Shown piece after piece: positions 37,430-47,228 of a DNA stretch of 64,000 bases. The position numbers and the translations under genes are program-made. Location: contig JANBVJ010000001.1 in assembly GCA_024239055.1 (NCBI GenBank), positions 186,001 through 250,000 on the forward strand, written 5' to 3'. The first letter of the stretch is position 1. Each line of letters begins with the position of its first letter. This stretch comes from Patescibacteria group bacterium. GTDB lineage: Bacteria > Patescibacteria > Paceibacteria > Paceibacterales > UBA10102. The notes beneath the pieces were generated by a model. That model had not been told where the DNA came from. It saw only the letters and a list, made by a program, of their open reading frames with translations, and made no database searches.

Positions 37430-38821
37430 ATGGAACGAATTCTTGTAACAGAAACTCTTAAAAAAGTAGGAAAGAAAGTAACCGTGGCAGGATGGGTTGC
37501 AAACAAACGAGATCACGGCAAAATTACCTTTATTGACCTGAGAGACTCAAGTGGAGTTCTACAGGTTGTTTTTACTTCAGACCTACAAAAGAAAGCTGCA
37601 GACCTAAAGTCAGAATGGGTTATTGAGATTACAGGAGAAGTAAAAGAGCGTCCTGAGTCTATGCGCAATACAGAACTGGAGACAGGTTCTGTTGAATTGC
37701 AGGCCAAAGAAGTAAAAGTATTATCCAAAGCTAAAACTCCTCCTTTTGCACTAGAGACAGATGGATATGAGGTAGACGAAGAAAAGCGCCTAAAACATAG
37801 GTATGTAGACTTAAGAAGGCCTCGTTTACAACGTAACCTTAGAATACGTCATAAGGTACTGCACTTTATGCGAAACTACCTGAGCAAAGAAGATTTTGTA
37901 GAGGTTGAGACTCCTATTCTTACAAAGTCCACACCAGAAGGCGCACGAGACTTTATTGTTCCCGCTCGTCTGCAACCCGGGAAGTTCTTTGCCCTGCCCC
38001 AAAGTCCTCAGCAATACAAACAACTCCTCATGGTAGGGGGGTTGGAAAAATACTTTCAGATTGTTAGATGTTTGCGCGATGAAGACCCAAGAGGCGACAG
38101 ACAGGCAGAATTCACCCAACTAGATATTGAGATGTCTTTTGTAGAACAAGAAGATGTCTTAGATCTCCTAGAAAAACTCTATATTACATTAGTCAAAGAA
38201 CTGTTTCCTGAAAAAAAGATACAGAAAACTCCATTTCCAAGATTAAACTATGCAGACGCCATAAAGAAATATAAATCAGACAAACCCGATCTCAGAAAAG
38301 ATACAGAGAATCCCAATGAACTGGCCTTTGCGTGGATAGTTAACTTTCCCATGTTTGAAAAGTCAGAAGGAAAGGGAAAATGGAATGCCAAACACCATCC
38401 ATTTACAAAACCTCAGATTAAGAACGCAAAAGAAATAACAAAAAAGAATATTGGGGATATCTTAGCCTTCCAGTATGATCTTGTCTTAAATGGAAACGAG
38501 ATTGCCGGAGGCAGTATTAGAACACATGAACCTGAGATTTTAGAGAAGGTCTTTGAGGTATTGGGACATACAAAGAAAGAAATAAAAGAGAAATTCGGTC
38601 ATCTATTTGAGGCCTTTGAGTACGGCGTTCCTCCGCATGGAGGCATAGCTTCAGGATTAGACAGACTTTTGGCAGTCCTACTTAATGAACCAAATATCAG
38701 AGAAGTCATGGCCTTTCCTAAAACCGGGGATAACAGGGACTTAATGATGGATGCTCCATCTGATGTTTCAAAAGAGCAGTTGGAAGAGCTGGGTTTAAAG
38801 ATTGTAAAAAAGAAGAAATGA
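37430..38821 (+). CDS. aspS: Aspartyl-tRNA synthetase, GAD-domain-less
   Basis: Class II enzyme charging tRNA-Asp (possibly also tRNA-Asn). OB-fold N-domain (WVANKRDHGKITFIDLRD), motif 1 region, motif 2 CLRDEDPRGDRQAEFTQLDIE, then IASGLDRLL (motif 3). Bacterial AspRS usually has about 580 residues with a GAD insertion between motifs 2 and 3; here it is 463 residues, going from SDKPDLRK almost directly to AFAWIVNFPMFE, so the GAD domain is missing. TGCTATACT ends 9 bases before the ATG. The stop overlaps the next start (ATGA). Confidence 0.95.
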   Translation: MERILVTETLKKVGKKVTVAGWVANKRDHGKITFIDLRDSSGVLQVVFTSDLQKKAADLKSEWVIEITGEVKERPESMRNTELETGSVELQAKEVKVLSKAKTPPFALETDGYEVDEEKRLKHRYVDLRRPRLQRNLRIRHKVLHFMRNYLSKEDFVEVETPILTKSTPEGARDFIVPARLQPGKFFALPQSPQQYKQLLMVGGLEKYFQIVRCLRDEDPRGDRQAEFTQLDIEMSFVEQEDVLDLLEKLYITLVKELFPEKKIQKTPFPRLNYADAIKKYKSDKPDLRKDTENPNELAFAWIVNFPMFEKSEGKGKWNAKHHPFTKPQIKNAKEITKKNIGDILAFQYDLVLNGNEIAGGSIRTHEPEILEKVFEVLGHTKKEIKEKFGHLFEAFEYGVPPHGGIASGLDRLLAVLLNEPNIREVMAFPKTGDNRDLMMDAPSDVSKEQLEELGLKIVKKKK

Positions 38822-39798
38822 ATAAGAATATAAAGGTATTTCTCTTAGCTCTCATATTCAGCCTGCCATTCTTTGTAGGGCTGAATTTTCTTGCACAGCA
38901 AATAGAAGAGCTTGCATTCTGGAATGAGATTATAAATAATCCTGAGATTATAGCCGCTCAAGTACTTCAACGTCAGCTAGAAGAAGCAGTGCATGCAGAA
39001 CGTCCAATTCTCTTAAGTTCTGCCTTAAAACCAGAGCTCACTGTGCGTTCTGCCTTATCAATGAATGTGAACGAAGAGGGAATAATGAAGATTCTCTTTA
39101 CGCAACAACCAGACAAACCTCTTGCCATAGCATCTCTTTCAAAATTAATGACAGCTCTGGTAATTCTAAAGCAGTACCCCTTAAACAAGGAAGTTTATAT
39201 AACTCAAGAATTTATAGATACTGAAGAGAACTTTGGAAAGCTAAAGGAGGGAGATATATTTGAGGTACAAGACCTTTTATATCCACTCTTAATGGAATCT
39301 AGCAATGACGCCGCTGTGGCTTTGGCAAGTGTAGTGGGAGAAGCTGCATTTGTAGACTTAATGAACTTGGAAGCTAAAAATCTTGGACTCTTTAACACCT
39401 TATTTATTGATGCAGCGGGATTAGACCCAGATTTTCCAGAAACCAGTCTTAATCTTTCTACTTCAAGAGATTTAACAAAACTCATTAAGTACATTATTAC
39501 TACATATCCTCAGATATTTGATATTCTTGGACTTGAAGAATTCAAATTATATGACGCTAGAGCCAGATTTCATCATACCCTTATAAATACCAATGAACTA
39601 TTGGAAAATAACGACTGGCCAACGAATGTAATTGGAGGAAAAACCGGATGGACACCGGAAGCCAAGGGAGCCCTCATTCTTGTCTTGGAATCCCCAAAGG
39701 ATAAAGGATACTTAATTAACATAGTATTGGGTAGCAACGACCGCTTTGGAGATATGCGTGAGATGGTCGAGTGGGTATATACATCATTTCGCTGGTAA
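38818..39798 (+). CDS. D-alanyl-D-alanine carboxypeptidase (S11)
   Basis: Low-molecular-weight penicillin-binding protein that trims peptidoglycan stem peptides. 326 residues with an N-terminal anchor (KVFLLALIFSLPFFVGLNFL). Active-site motifs: SxxK in IASLSKLMTAL, SxN in ESSNDAAVALA and KTG in GGKTGWTPEAKGAL. Start overlaps the aspS stop by 4 bases. It opens the cell-wall cluster that continues with mraY, murL, murD, ftsW and murG. Confidence 0.9.
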   Translation: MNKNIKVFLLALIFSLPFFVGLNFLAQQIEELAFWNEIINNPEIIAAQVLQRQLEEAVHAERPILLSSALKPELTVRSALSMNVNEEGIMKILFTQQPDKPLAIASLSKLMTALVILKQYPLNKEVYITQEFIDTEENFGKLKEGDIFEVQDLLYPLLMESSNDAAVALASVVGEAAFVDLMNLEAKNLGLFNTLFIDAAGLDPDFPETSLNLSTSRDLTKLIKYIITTYPQIFDILGLEEFKLYDARARFHHTLINTNELLENNDWPTNVIGGKTGWTPEAKGALILVLESPKDKGYLINIVLGSNDRFGDMREMVEWVYTSFRW

Positions 39799-39800
39799 TC

Positions 39801-40898
39801 ATGGATTCATTACCCGAACTTTCTTTTGCTATTATCAAGATTGCTTTTTGGGGGGCAGCCGCTTTTGTTATAGGCTTTCTCCTCACGCCAACTTTAACTG
39901 GATTTCTATATAAACACCGACTCTGGCGAAAGTCAGTAAGAACAAAGGCACTTGGAGGAGGAGGTACACCTTTCTTTCAAAAGTTTCATGGGGAAGACGA
40001 AATAAAGACCCCAAGATTTGGAGGACTTCTCATCTGGATTATTCCTCCATTACTTGCTCTTATTGGAATTTTAATAGGTTCTCTTGGATGGGAAAAGTTA
40101 AACTTTGTAAGCCGTTCCCAGACCTGGCTGCCTTTAGCTACTCTGATTGCCGCTTCCGCCGTTGGACTTGCAGATGATATTCTTCAGGTGATTGAAAAAC
40201 CAGTGAACATGACAAAGGGATTATGGGACAGACTTACCAAATACGCTGGAGGTGGATTAAGCTTACAGCATAGATTTATCTTAATGGGAACAATCGGTCT
40301 GGTTGGTGCATGGTGGTTCTTTGCAAAACTAGGATGGTCTACAATTCATGTTCCTGGAATGGGGGACTTCTCCATTGGAATCTGGTATATTCCTTTCTTT
40401 CTTTTAGTTATGCTCGCAACCTATTCTGGAGGAGTTATTGACGGTCTGGATGGATTATCCGGAGGAGTACTTGCATCTAGCTTTTCGGCATATGCGGCCA
40501 TTGCGTTTATTCAGGGACAGGTGGATTTAGCTGCGTTCTCTGTTATCATTGTTGGGGCCTTACTGGCCTTTTTGTGGTTTAATATACCTCCAGCGCGCTT
40601 TTATATGGGGGAAACAGGTATGATGGGCCTTACGGCAACGCTAACCGTCATTGCCTTTTTAACGGATGCCGTGCTTGTGCTACCCATTATTGCATTTCTC
40701 CTCGTTTTAGAATCAGCTTCCGTAATTATACAAGTCACCTCAAAGAAACTAAGAGGAGGAAAGAAAGTCTTTCTGGCGGCTCCCATACACCATCACTTTG
40801 AGGCTATTGGATGGCCTTCATATAAAATAACTATGCGATTTTGGGTGATTGGGATTGTCACGGCAGTTCTCGGGGTTGCCATTCAAATGTTGGGATAA
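39801..40898 (+). CDS. mraY: Phospho-N-acetylmuramoyl-pentapeptide transferase
   Basis: Makes lipid I by moving phospho-MurNAc-pentapeptide to undecaprenyl phosphate. 365 residues, about ten helices. Family marks: TPRFGGLLIW, GLADDILQ, DGLDGLSGG (Mg2+ and substrate Asp), FYMGETGMMGL and AAPIHHHFEAIGW. The mid-region loop (IEKPVNMTKGLWDRL) is longer than in model enzymes. Start at ATG 39801, 2 bases after the preceding stop; an earlier in-frame Met lies inside the carboxypeptidase gene. Confidence 0.95.
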   Translation: MDSLPELSFAIIKIAFWGAAAFVIGFLLTPTLTGFLYKHRLWRKSVRTKALGGGGTPFFQKFHGEDEIKTPRFGGLLIWIIPPLLALIGILIGSLGWEKLNFVSRSQTWLPLATLIAASAVGLADDILQVIEKPVNMTKGLWDRLTKYAGGGLSLQHRFILMGTIGLVGAWWFFAKLGWSTIHVPGMGDFSIGIWYIPFFLLVMLATYSGGVIDGLDGLSGGVLASSFSAYAAIAFIQGQVDLAAFSVIIVGALLAFLWFNIPPARFYMGETGMMGLTATLTVIAFLTDAVLVLPIIAFLLVLESASVIIQVTSKKLRGGKKVFLAAPIHHHFEAIGWPSYKITMRFWVIGIVTAVLGVAIQMLG

Positions 40899-40901
40899 AT
40901 T

Positions 40902-42302
40902 ATGAAGAAAGCAGACTTTCTCCGTCGCCATCATCCTCAATTCTTTTATCTTGACTACTCGTGGAAGCTAAAAGGGAAGAATCTTCTCATTACCTATGAC
41001 TTCTCTTGTCCGCCAAACATTCGCTTTACCCCATCTCTTACTATCAAAGGTGTTTCTCAGGCAAGTATAAAAAGGGTAGGGAAGGATGTTCTCAATAATC
41101 TCGTATTCAATCTAGGCATGGTGGAACTCCTCAGTTACTGGAAGGCAACTGCCTCTCCTGAGATTGCGGTAAAAGCTGGAAATCTCAACAGGGCTCAGAT
41201 ATCCTGGTGGCATAACCTCATAGAAAAAGGAATGGGCCAGTTTTTTTATGAAAACCAGATTGATTTTCAAAAACCTGAGTTTCTAAAAATACGCATTCTA
41301 GCTAATTCAGATAGAAAAAGTGCGGTCTATAAAAAACGACTCAAAGACCAGGCTCTTATTCCTATTGGCGGAGGAAAGGACAGCATAATTACGCTTGAAA
41401 CCTTAAAAAAAGGAAAAAAACAGATACAAACATTTGTGCTCAATCCGACAAATGCGCAAAAGGCGGTCTTGAGGATTAGTAAAGAAAAGAATCCTATTGT
41501 TGTAGAAAGAAATCTAGATCCAAAACTTCTGGAATTAAATCAGCAGGGGTATCTGAACGGCCACACCCCTTTCTCAGCCTATCTTGCCTTTCTAAACGTA
41601 TTAGTAGCTGTTCTCTTTGACTATAAAGATATCGTACTTTCTAACGAACGGAGTTCTAATGAAGGAAACGTGGAATATCTAAAAAACATAATTAATCATC
41701 AGTATTCCAAATCCTATGACTTTGAAAAGAGATTTCGTCTCTACAGCCCAACCTTTCTTGCAACTTCTGTGAACTACTTTAGCTTCCTTAGGCCTTTATA
41801 TGAACTTCAAATAGCAAGAATGTTTTCTGAACACTTACAATACTTCCCAGTCATTCTCAGCTGCAACGAAGCACATAAAACATACTCTGGGACCAAGAAA
41901 CCACAGGGGAGGTGGTGTGGGCAGTGTTCAAAATGTTTATTTGTCTTTATTATTTTCTCACCCTTTATCTCAGAAAAGAAGTTGGTCAAGATATTCGGAA
42001 TCAACCTTCTTACCCAAAAATCACTCCTGCCGGTCTTAAAAGAACTGACGGGTATGGCACGGTTCAAACCATTTGAGTGTGTGGGAACTAAAAAAGAAAC
42101 AATAGCTGCGCTTTTTCTTGCGCAAAATGGGTATACAAAACTTCCATATCTTTTGAAGTACGCTAATAGTAAAATACTGCCAAAATATCCAAATATAAAA
42201 AGAGAAGCTGAACACATTCTTAACTCATGGAACGCAAGAAATGCTTTGCCGAGAGATTATACTAAACTTCTATCCTATGAAGCTTTCAGAACTCAAGAAT
42301 AA
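40902..42302 (+). CDS. murL: Probable UDP-MurNAc-L-Ala-L-Glu epimerase (MurL)
   Basis: 466 residues. Contains a PP-loop-like ATP motif IPIGGGKDSIITLE (about 154-167), SNERSSNEGN, and a WCGQCSKCLF cluster (about 345-354) followed by KPFECVGTKKETIAAL. This layout fits MurL, which epimerises the terminal L-Glu of UDP-MurNAc-L-Ala-L-Glu to D-Glu in an ATP-dependent step and pairs with an L-Glu-adding MurD. Its position between mraY and murD supports this. I base the call on memory of the family, so it is moderate. Overlaps the murD start by 26 bases. Confidence 0.7.
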   Translation: MKKADFLRRHHPQFFYLDYSWKLKGKNLLITYDFSCPPNIRFTPSLTIKGVSQASIKRVGKDVLNNLVFNLGMVELLSYWKATASPEIAVKAGNLNRAQISWWHNLIEKGMGQFFYENQIDFQKPEFLKIRILANSDRKSAVYKKRLKDQALIPIGGGKDSIITLETLKKGKKQIQTFVLNPTNAQKAVLRISKEKNPIVVERNLDPKLLELNQQGYLNGHTPFSAYLAFLNVLVAVLFDYKDIVLSNERSSNEGNVEYLKNIINHQYSKSYDFEKRFRLYSPTFLATSVNYFSFLRPLYELQIARMFSEHLQYFPVILSCNEAHKTYSGTKKPQGRWCGQCSKCLFVFIIFSPFISEKKLVKIFGINLLTQKSLLPVLKELTGMARFKPFECVGTKKETIAALFLAQNGYTKLPYLLKYANSKILPKYPNIKREAEHILNSWNARNALPRDYTKLLSYEAFRTQE

Positions 42303-43521
42303 AAGAATTCTCATCCTTGGATTTGGTAGAGAAGGAAGAGACACCTATGCTTTTTTAAAGAAAGAAGGATTGGGTTCAGTTATTGGTATTGCAGACAAAA
42401 GAGAGAATATTGAAAAAGAAGATGCAACAATGCACCTTGGCTCCTCATACATGAAAGCGATTACAGAGTACGATATTATTATTCGCTCCCCGGGAATTCC
42501 GCTTAATAACATTCAAGAATACCTTACTGAAAAACAAACTTTAATTTCGCAAACGGAGATATTCTTTTCCAATATGAAAGGCAGTATCATTGGAATTACA
42601 GGGACCAAAGGAAAGAGTACAACAGCTTCCCTTATCTATGAAGTACTAAAAAAAGAAGGCATACAAGTACATCTTATTGGAAACATTGGAAAACCCGTAC
42701 TCCAATTCTTACAAAACAGCAGTACAGACGATGTATTCGTCTACGAACTCTCAAGTTTTCAGTTAGCTGCGCTAAAAATCAGTCCACATATTGCGGTTAT
42801 TCTAAACCTCTATGAGGAACACTTAGATTGGCACGGTAATCTTGAGGAATACATAAAAGCAAAAACCAATATTACCAGGTTCCAGACAGCAGACGATTAT
42901 CTTGTTTTTAATAAAGAAGATGACAAGGTAAAAGCTATTGTAGATGGCTCAAAGGCACAGAAGATTGGATTTAAAGAAAATAGAGGAAAGAATATGGCAG
43001 CATCAAAAGAACCAATTCTTTTGGTTGCTGAACTTTTTGGCATACCTCAAAAAACAGCAGAAAAGACAATAGAAGAGTTCAAAGGATTAGAACATCGATT
43101 ACAGAAAGTAGGAACATATAATGGCATTACATTTTACAACGACTCTCTTGCTACAATACCGGAAGCTACGATAGCGGCTTTAGATATTCTCGGAAAAGAT
43201 GTACAAACTCTTATTGCAGGAGGTCTTGATAGGGGAATATCATATGAGAAACTTGGAAAAAGAATACAAAATAGCAAAATAAAAACATTAATATTGTTTC
43301 CTGAAACCGGAAAAAAGATATTACAAGCAATAGATAATCCTGCATTCAAGCATATATTCGTAGATACAATGCAAGAAGCCCTGAATGCCGCCTTTGTTGA
43401 GACAGAGAATGGAAAGATATGTCTACTCTCTCCTGCGTCATCCAGTTTCAACTTATTTAAAGATTATGAAGACAGAGGTAATCAATTTATAAAGTATGCA
43501 AAAGAAGACCCACTCTCCTGA
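42277..43521 (+). CDS. murD: UDP-N-acetylmuramoylalanine-glutamate ligase
   Basis: Adds glutamate to UDP-MurNAc-L-Ala. 414 residues. N-domain ILILGFGREGRDTYAFL, P-loop GITGTKGKSTTASLI (about 107-121), YELSSFQLA, NLYEEHLDWHG and FYNDSLATIPEATIAAL. If the neighbour is MurL, this is the L-Glu-specific form (MurD2). Start set at ATG 42277 (MKLSELKNK), inside the end of murL; an earlier in-frame ATG would add 12 residues of unlikely sequence. Overlaps ftsW by 26 bases. Confidence 0.93.
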   Translation: MKLSELKNKRILILGFGREGRDTYAFLKKEGLGSVIGIADKRENIEKEDATMHLGSSYMKAITEYDIIIRSPGIPLNNIQEYLTEKQTLISQTEIFFSNMKGSIIGITGTKGKSTTASLIYEVLKKEGIQVHLIGNIGKPVLQFLQNSSTDDVFVYELSSFQLAALKISPHIAVILNLYEEHLDWHGNLEEYIKAKTNITRFQTADDYLVFNKEDDKVKAIVDGSKAQKIGFKENRGKNMAASKEPILLVAELFGIPQKTAEKTIEEFKGLEHRLQKVGTYNGITFYNDSLATIPEATIAALDILGKDVQTLIAGGLDRGISYEKLGKRIQNSKIKTLILFPETGKKILQAIDNPAFKHIFVDTMQEALNAAFVETENGKICLLSPASSSFNLFKDYEDRGNQFIKYAKEDPLS

Positions 43522-44623
43522 TTCTATACTGCTTGGTCTATGCGTAGCTCTGCTGTTTGCGGGGATTTTTATCTTGGCTTCTGTTTCCGCTGCCTTTTCC
43601 CTACAAAAGACTGGAAGCACGTTCTTTTTCTTAAACCACCAGATTTTATTTGGCCTGATACCAGGACTCTTCTTTGCGGGAATTGCATACTTTACACCTA
43701 TTGCGTTCATCAAAAAATGGAGTGTGGTAGGTCTCCTATTGGCTATTATTACCTTAGGTTTAGTATTTATTCCAGAGATTGGAGGAAAGTTAGGAGGAGC
43801 TGCTCGCTGGATTACATTGGGACCTATTACATTTCAACCCTCTGAGTTCTTGAAAATCGGCTTTATCTTATATCTTGCCTCCTGGCTGTCAGCCAGAACG
43901 CAAAAACAACCTGCTCTACGAAAGCAAAGCTGGTTTTCAGAATCTGGCCAAACTCTTTTAATCTTTGGGATTATTATTTCAGTTTTAGGTATATTCCTTA
44001 TCTTGCAACCAGATATTGGAACCTTGGGAGTGATTGGAATAATTTCAATTATCATGTACTTTTCAGCTTCTACCCCTTTATGGCATACCATATTTTTAGC
44101 AGGTTCTGGTGTTGCAGCCCTCATAGTCCTTATTCAATTGGCTCCATACCGACTATCCCGTGTGGCCGTATTCTTAGACCCATCGCTAGATCCCCTTGGC
44201 AAAGGATATCAGTTAAAACAGGCTCTAATCGGCATTGGTTCAGGAGGGATATTTGGAGTAGGACTTGGTCTCTCTCTGCAGAAATTTGGTATTCTCCCTG
44301 AACCCATCTCAGACTCAGTTTTTGCGGTATTTGCAGAAGAAGCAGGGTTTATTGGAGCGGTACTACTTATTCTTTTATTCCTCGCTTTTGCATGGAGAAG
44401 TATTGTCATAGCAAAAAGAATAAAAGACCCATTTGGAAAACTTGTTATCATAGGTATCGCATCCTGGATTACCATACAGGCTTTTGTGAACATTGGCAGC
44501 ATGTTGGGACTCCTTCCGTTAACCGGCATTCCATTACCCTTTATCTCATATGGAGGATCAGCCCTAGTGGCTGAACTGATTGGTCTTGGCGTACTACTTA
44601 ATATTTCTCGTCGCACAGGGTAG
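43496..44623 (+). CDS. ftsW: Lipid II polymerase FtsW (SEDS family)
   Basis: Septal peptidoglycan polymerase of the SEDS family. 375 residues, ten hydrophobic helices. Marks: GGAARWITLGPITFQPSEFLK (catalytic-loop region), LQPDIGTLGV and GIPLPFISYGGSALVAEL. FtsW and RodA cannot be told apart by sequence alone, but the position between murD and murG in a division-type cluster favours FtsW. Starts inside the last codons of murD. Confidence 0.92.
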   Translation: MQKKTHSPDSILLGLCVALLFAGIFILASVSAAFSLQKTGSTFFFLNHQILFGLIPGLFFAGIAYFTPIAFIKKWSVVGLLLAIITLGLVFIPEIGGKLGGAARWITLGPITFQPSEFLKIGFILYLASWLSARTQKQPALRKQSWFSESGQTLLIFGIIISVLGIFLILQPDIGTLGVIGIISIIMYFSASTPLWHTIFLAGSGVAALIVLIQLAPYRLSRVAVFLDPSLDPLGKGYQLKQALIGIGSGGIFGVGLGLSLQKFGILPEPISDSVFAVFAEEAGFIGAVLLILLFLAFAWRSIVIAKRIKDPFGKLVIIGIASWITIQAFVNIGSMLGLLPLTGIPLPFISYGGSALVAELIGLGVLLNISRRTG

Positions 44624-44637
44624 AATGAATATATAAT

Positions 44638-45762
44638 ATGAAAATACTATTTACAGGAGGAGGAACAGGCGGACATATTCTGCCTCTTATTGCCGTAGCT
44701 CGCGAGGTACGACGCGTACAAGGAACAAATAAGATTCGTTTTGCATACCTTGGACCAAAAGATAACTTTAGCCGCATATTGCTTTCCCAAGAAGGTATTG
44801 AAGTTCAGACTATCTTGGCGGGCAAACTCAGAAGATATCTGAATGCTACGAGTATTCTTCGAAACATTGTGGACATCTTATTTATGTTTCCAGTAGGACT
44901 ACTCCAGTCATTTGGAAAGGTTTTTACTTTCTCCCCTGACCTTATAGTCAGTAAGGGTGGGTATGGAGCCTTGGCCCCAGCAATTGCTGGATGGATAATG
45001 CAGGTTCCAATTTTTTTGCATGAATCTGATGCCTCTCCTGGTCTCGCAAACAAGATTGCAGGAAAGTTTGCCACGCGCATCTTTACCTCATTTGAAAATA
45101 CAGAAAACTTTCCTAAAAAGAAGATAACTGTCATTGGAAATCCAATAAGAAAAGAGGTTCTGTCTGGTTCAAAGCAGGAGGCAAAACGCATCTTTAAACT
45201 ACAAGGAGGGAAACCTGTTATATTAATTTCAGGAGGCTCGCAAGGAGCGCAAAAGATAAATGACACACTCTTGAATATCTTAAACGAAACTTTAAAAGAG
45301 TTTGAGATTATTCATCAGACAGGAGAAAAGAACTTTAAGCAGATAAAAGCTGAGGCTAAGGTAGTTATAGAAAAGGGTAGAGAGATATACTATCATGCAG
45401 TGCCATTTTTAAAAGAAAGAGAACTTCGGCATGCATATGCGGTCTCTGAGATTATAGTTAACCGAGCTGGATCCGGCTCCATATTTGAAATCGCAGCCCT
45501 TGGAAAACCTAGTATCATTATTCCACTCACAAATTCAGCCCAAAATCATCAGATAAAAAATGCTTATGCATATGAGAAGACAGGGGCGTGTATCGTACTA
45601 GAAGAAGCAAACCTTACACCAAACTTCTTCTTGGAAAAGCTAAGGCGCTTTATCTCCCATAAAAAAGATACTGATAAGATGAAGGCGGCGGCTCTTGCTT
45701 TTTCCAAACCAGAAGCCGCAAATGTATTGGCAAGACTAATTATTGAGTATCTCAAAGGATAG
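44638..45762 (+). CDS. murG: UDP-GlcNAc transferase MurG
   Basis: Adds GlcNAc to lipid I to give lipid II at the inner membrane face. 374 residues, GT-B fold. Marks: FTGGGTGGHILPLIAVARE, DLIVSKGGYGALAPAIAG, HESDASPGLANK, ILISGGSQGAQKINDTL, VNRAGSGSIFEIAALGKPSI. Nine to eleven bases before the ATG lies TAGAAT. It closes the cell-wall block and is followed by gltX after 23 bases. Confidence 0.95.
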   Translation: MKILFTGGGTGGHILPLIAVAREVRRVQGTNKIRFAYLGPKDNFSRILLSQEGIEVQTILAGKLRRYLNATSILRNIVDILFMFPVGLLQSFGKVFTFSPDLIVSKGGYGALAPAIAGWIMQVPIFLHESDASPGLANKIAGKFATRIFTSFENTENFPKKKITVIGNPIRKEVLSGSKQEAKRIFKLQGGKPVILISGGSQGAQKINDTLLNILNETLKEFEIIHQTGEKNFKQIKAEAKVVIEKGREIYYHAVPFLKERELRHAYAVSEIIVNRAGSGSIFEIAALGKPSIIIPLTNSAQNHQIKNAYAYEKTGACIVLEEANLTPNFFLEKLRRFISHKKDTDKMKAAALAFSKPEAANVLARLIIEYLKG

Positions 45763-45785
45763 TGTTAGAATACAAATAATAGATT

Positions 45786-47228
45786 ATGTCAAGTACTACA
45801 AGAACAAGATTTGCACCATCACCAACAGGACCCCTTCATATGGGAAGTGTTAGAACTGCACTCTTTAACTATCTCTTTGCTAAACAAAACAAAGGAAAGT
45901 TTATTCTGCGCATTGAGGATACAGATAAAGAGCGTTCCGCCAAAGAGTGGGAAGGGGATATTATAGAGCAGTTATCCTGGCTTGGACTTAAATGGGATGA
46001 AGGACCAGACAAAGAAGGCTCATACGGGCCATACCGTCAATCAGAAAGAACAGAACTTTATAAAACATACTTACAAAAGCTCTTAGATGATAAAAATGCA
46101 TACCACTGCTTTTGTACTGGAGAGGAGTTAGAAGCTCATCGACAAGAACAAACCAGTAGGGGAGAAACACCAAAATATTCAGGTAGATGCCGAGAAATCA
46201 GTGAAACGGAACAAAAAGAAAAACTAAAAGCAGGAAATAACGGCGTTATTCGTTTTGTCGTAGAACCCAAAAAAGTAACATTCAAAGACCTTATTCGAGG
46301 TAAAATAGAGTTTGATATGTCGCTTTCCGGAGACATTGTCATTGCAAAGGATTTAGATACTCCTTTATATAACTTCTCTGTCGTAGTGGACGATAGTGAA
46401 ATGGCAATATCTCATGTGATACGAGGAGAGGATCATATCTCCAACACTCCAAGACAGATTCTTATTGCAGAAGCCCTGGCATTTACCATTCCAGAATATG
46501 CCCACCTACCATTACTTTTAGGAGAAGATCGCTCAAAGTTATCAAAACGGCATGGAAACAACTCAGTAAAAAGATTTAGGGAAGAAGGATATCTCCCAGA
46601 GGCAATTTTAAACTTCTTGGCTCTATTGGGATGGAATCCAGGGGATGAACGTGAAATCTTTTCGTTAAAGGATCTGGTTAAAGAATTTAAAACGGAGCGC
46701 GTTCAAAAGGGAGGAGCAGTATTTAATCTAAAACGTCTGGATTGGATTAATGCCAGGTATCTTAAAGAAAAGTCAGTATCTGAATTAGCACAAGACGCAG
46801 TACCATTTTTTGAAACAGCTGGTTTCACTCCAAAAGACAAGAAAACTACAGAAAAGATTGTAGCATTATATAAAGAACGTATGCATAAGATAGCAGAGAT
46901 TGCAGAATATGCAGGATTCTTCTTTCAAGATTTCCTAAAGTATGACAAAGAACTATTATCTTGGAAGGGAAGTGATTCTGAAACAACAAAAGCAATGCTT
47001 AAAAAAGCAGAGAGTATTCTCATAGAGGTAAAAGATTGGAAAGAAGAGACTATAGAGAAAGTACTAATGGAGGCGGCAGAAAAAGAAGAGAATAGGGGAC
47101 TACTACTATGGCCCCTGCGAGTTGCACTAACAGGACAGAAATCATCACCCAGTCCGTTTGAAGTCGCAGACGTACTTGGCAAAGAAGCAACATTACAACG
47201 CATAAAAGAAGCAACAAATAAGCTATGA
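45786..47228 (+). CDS. gltX: Glutamyl-tRNA synthetase
   Basis: Class I synthetase for tRNA-Glu. 480 residues. HIGH motif in APSPTGPLHMGSVRTALFNY, zinc-like Cys pair in HCFCTGEELEAH, GEDHISNTPRQILI, and KLSKRHGNNSVKRFREEGY (KMSKS equivalent), then an all-helical anticodon-binding half. An extended -10 box (TGTTAGAAT) ends 14 bases before the ATG, giving a short leader. TGA is used as its stop and overlaps the next ATG. Confidence 0.95.
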   Translation: MSSTTRTRFAPSPTGPLHMGSVRTALFNYLFAKQNKGKFILRIEDTDKERSAKEWEGDIIEQLSWLGLKWDEGPDKEGSYGPYRQSERTELYKTYLQKLLDDKNAYHCFCTGEELEAHRQEQTSRGETPKYSGRCREISETEQKEKLKAGNNGVIRFVVEPKKVTFKDLIRGKIEFDMSLSGDIVIAKDLDTPLYNFSVVVDDSEMAISHVIRGEDHISNTPRQILIAEALAFTIPEYAHLPLLLGEDRSKLSKRHGNNSVKRFREEGYLPEAILNFLALLGWNPGDEREIFSLKDLVKEFKTERVQKGGAVFNLKRLDWINARYLKEKSVSELAQDAVPFFETAGFTPKDKKTTEKIVALYKERMHKIAEIAEYAGFFFQDFLKYDKELLSWKGSDSETTKAMLKKAESILIEVKDWKEETIEKVLMEAAEKEENRGLLLWPLRVALTGQKSSPSPFEVADVLGKEATLQRIKEATNKL

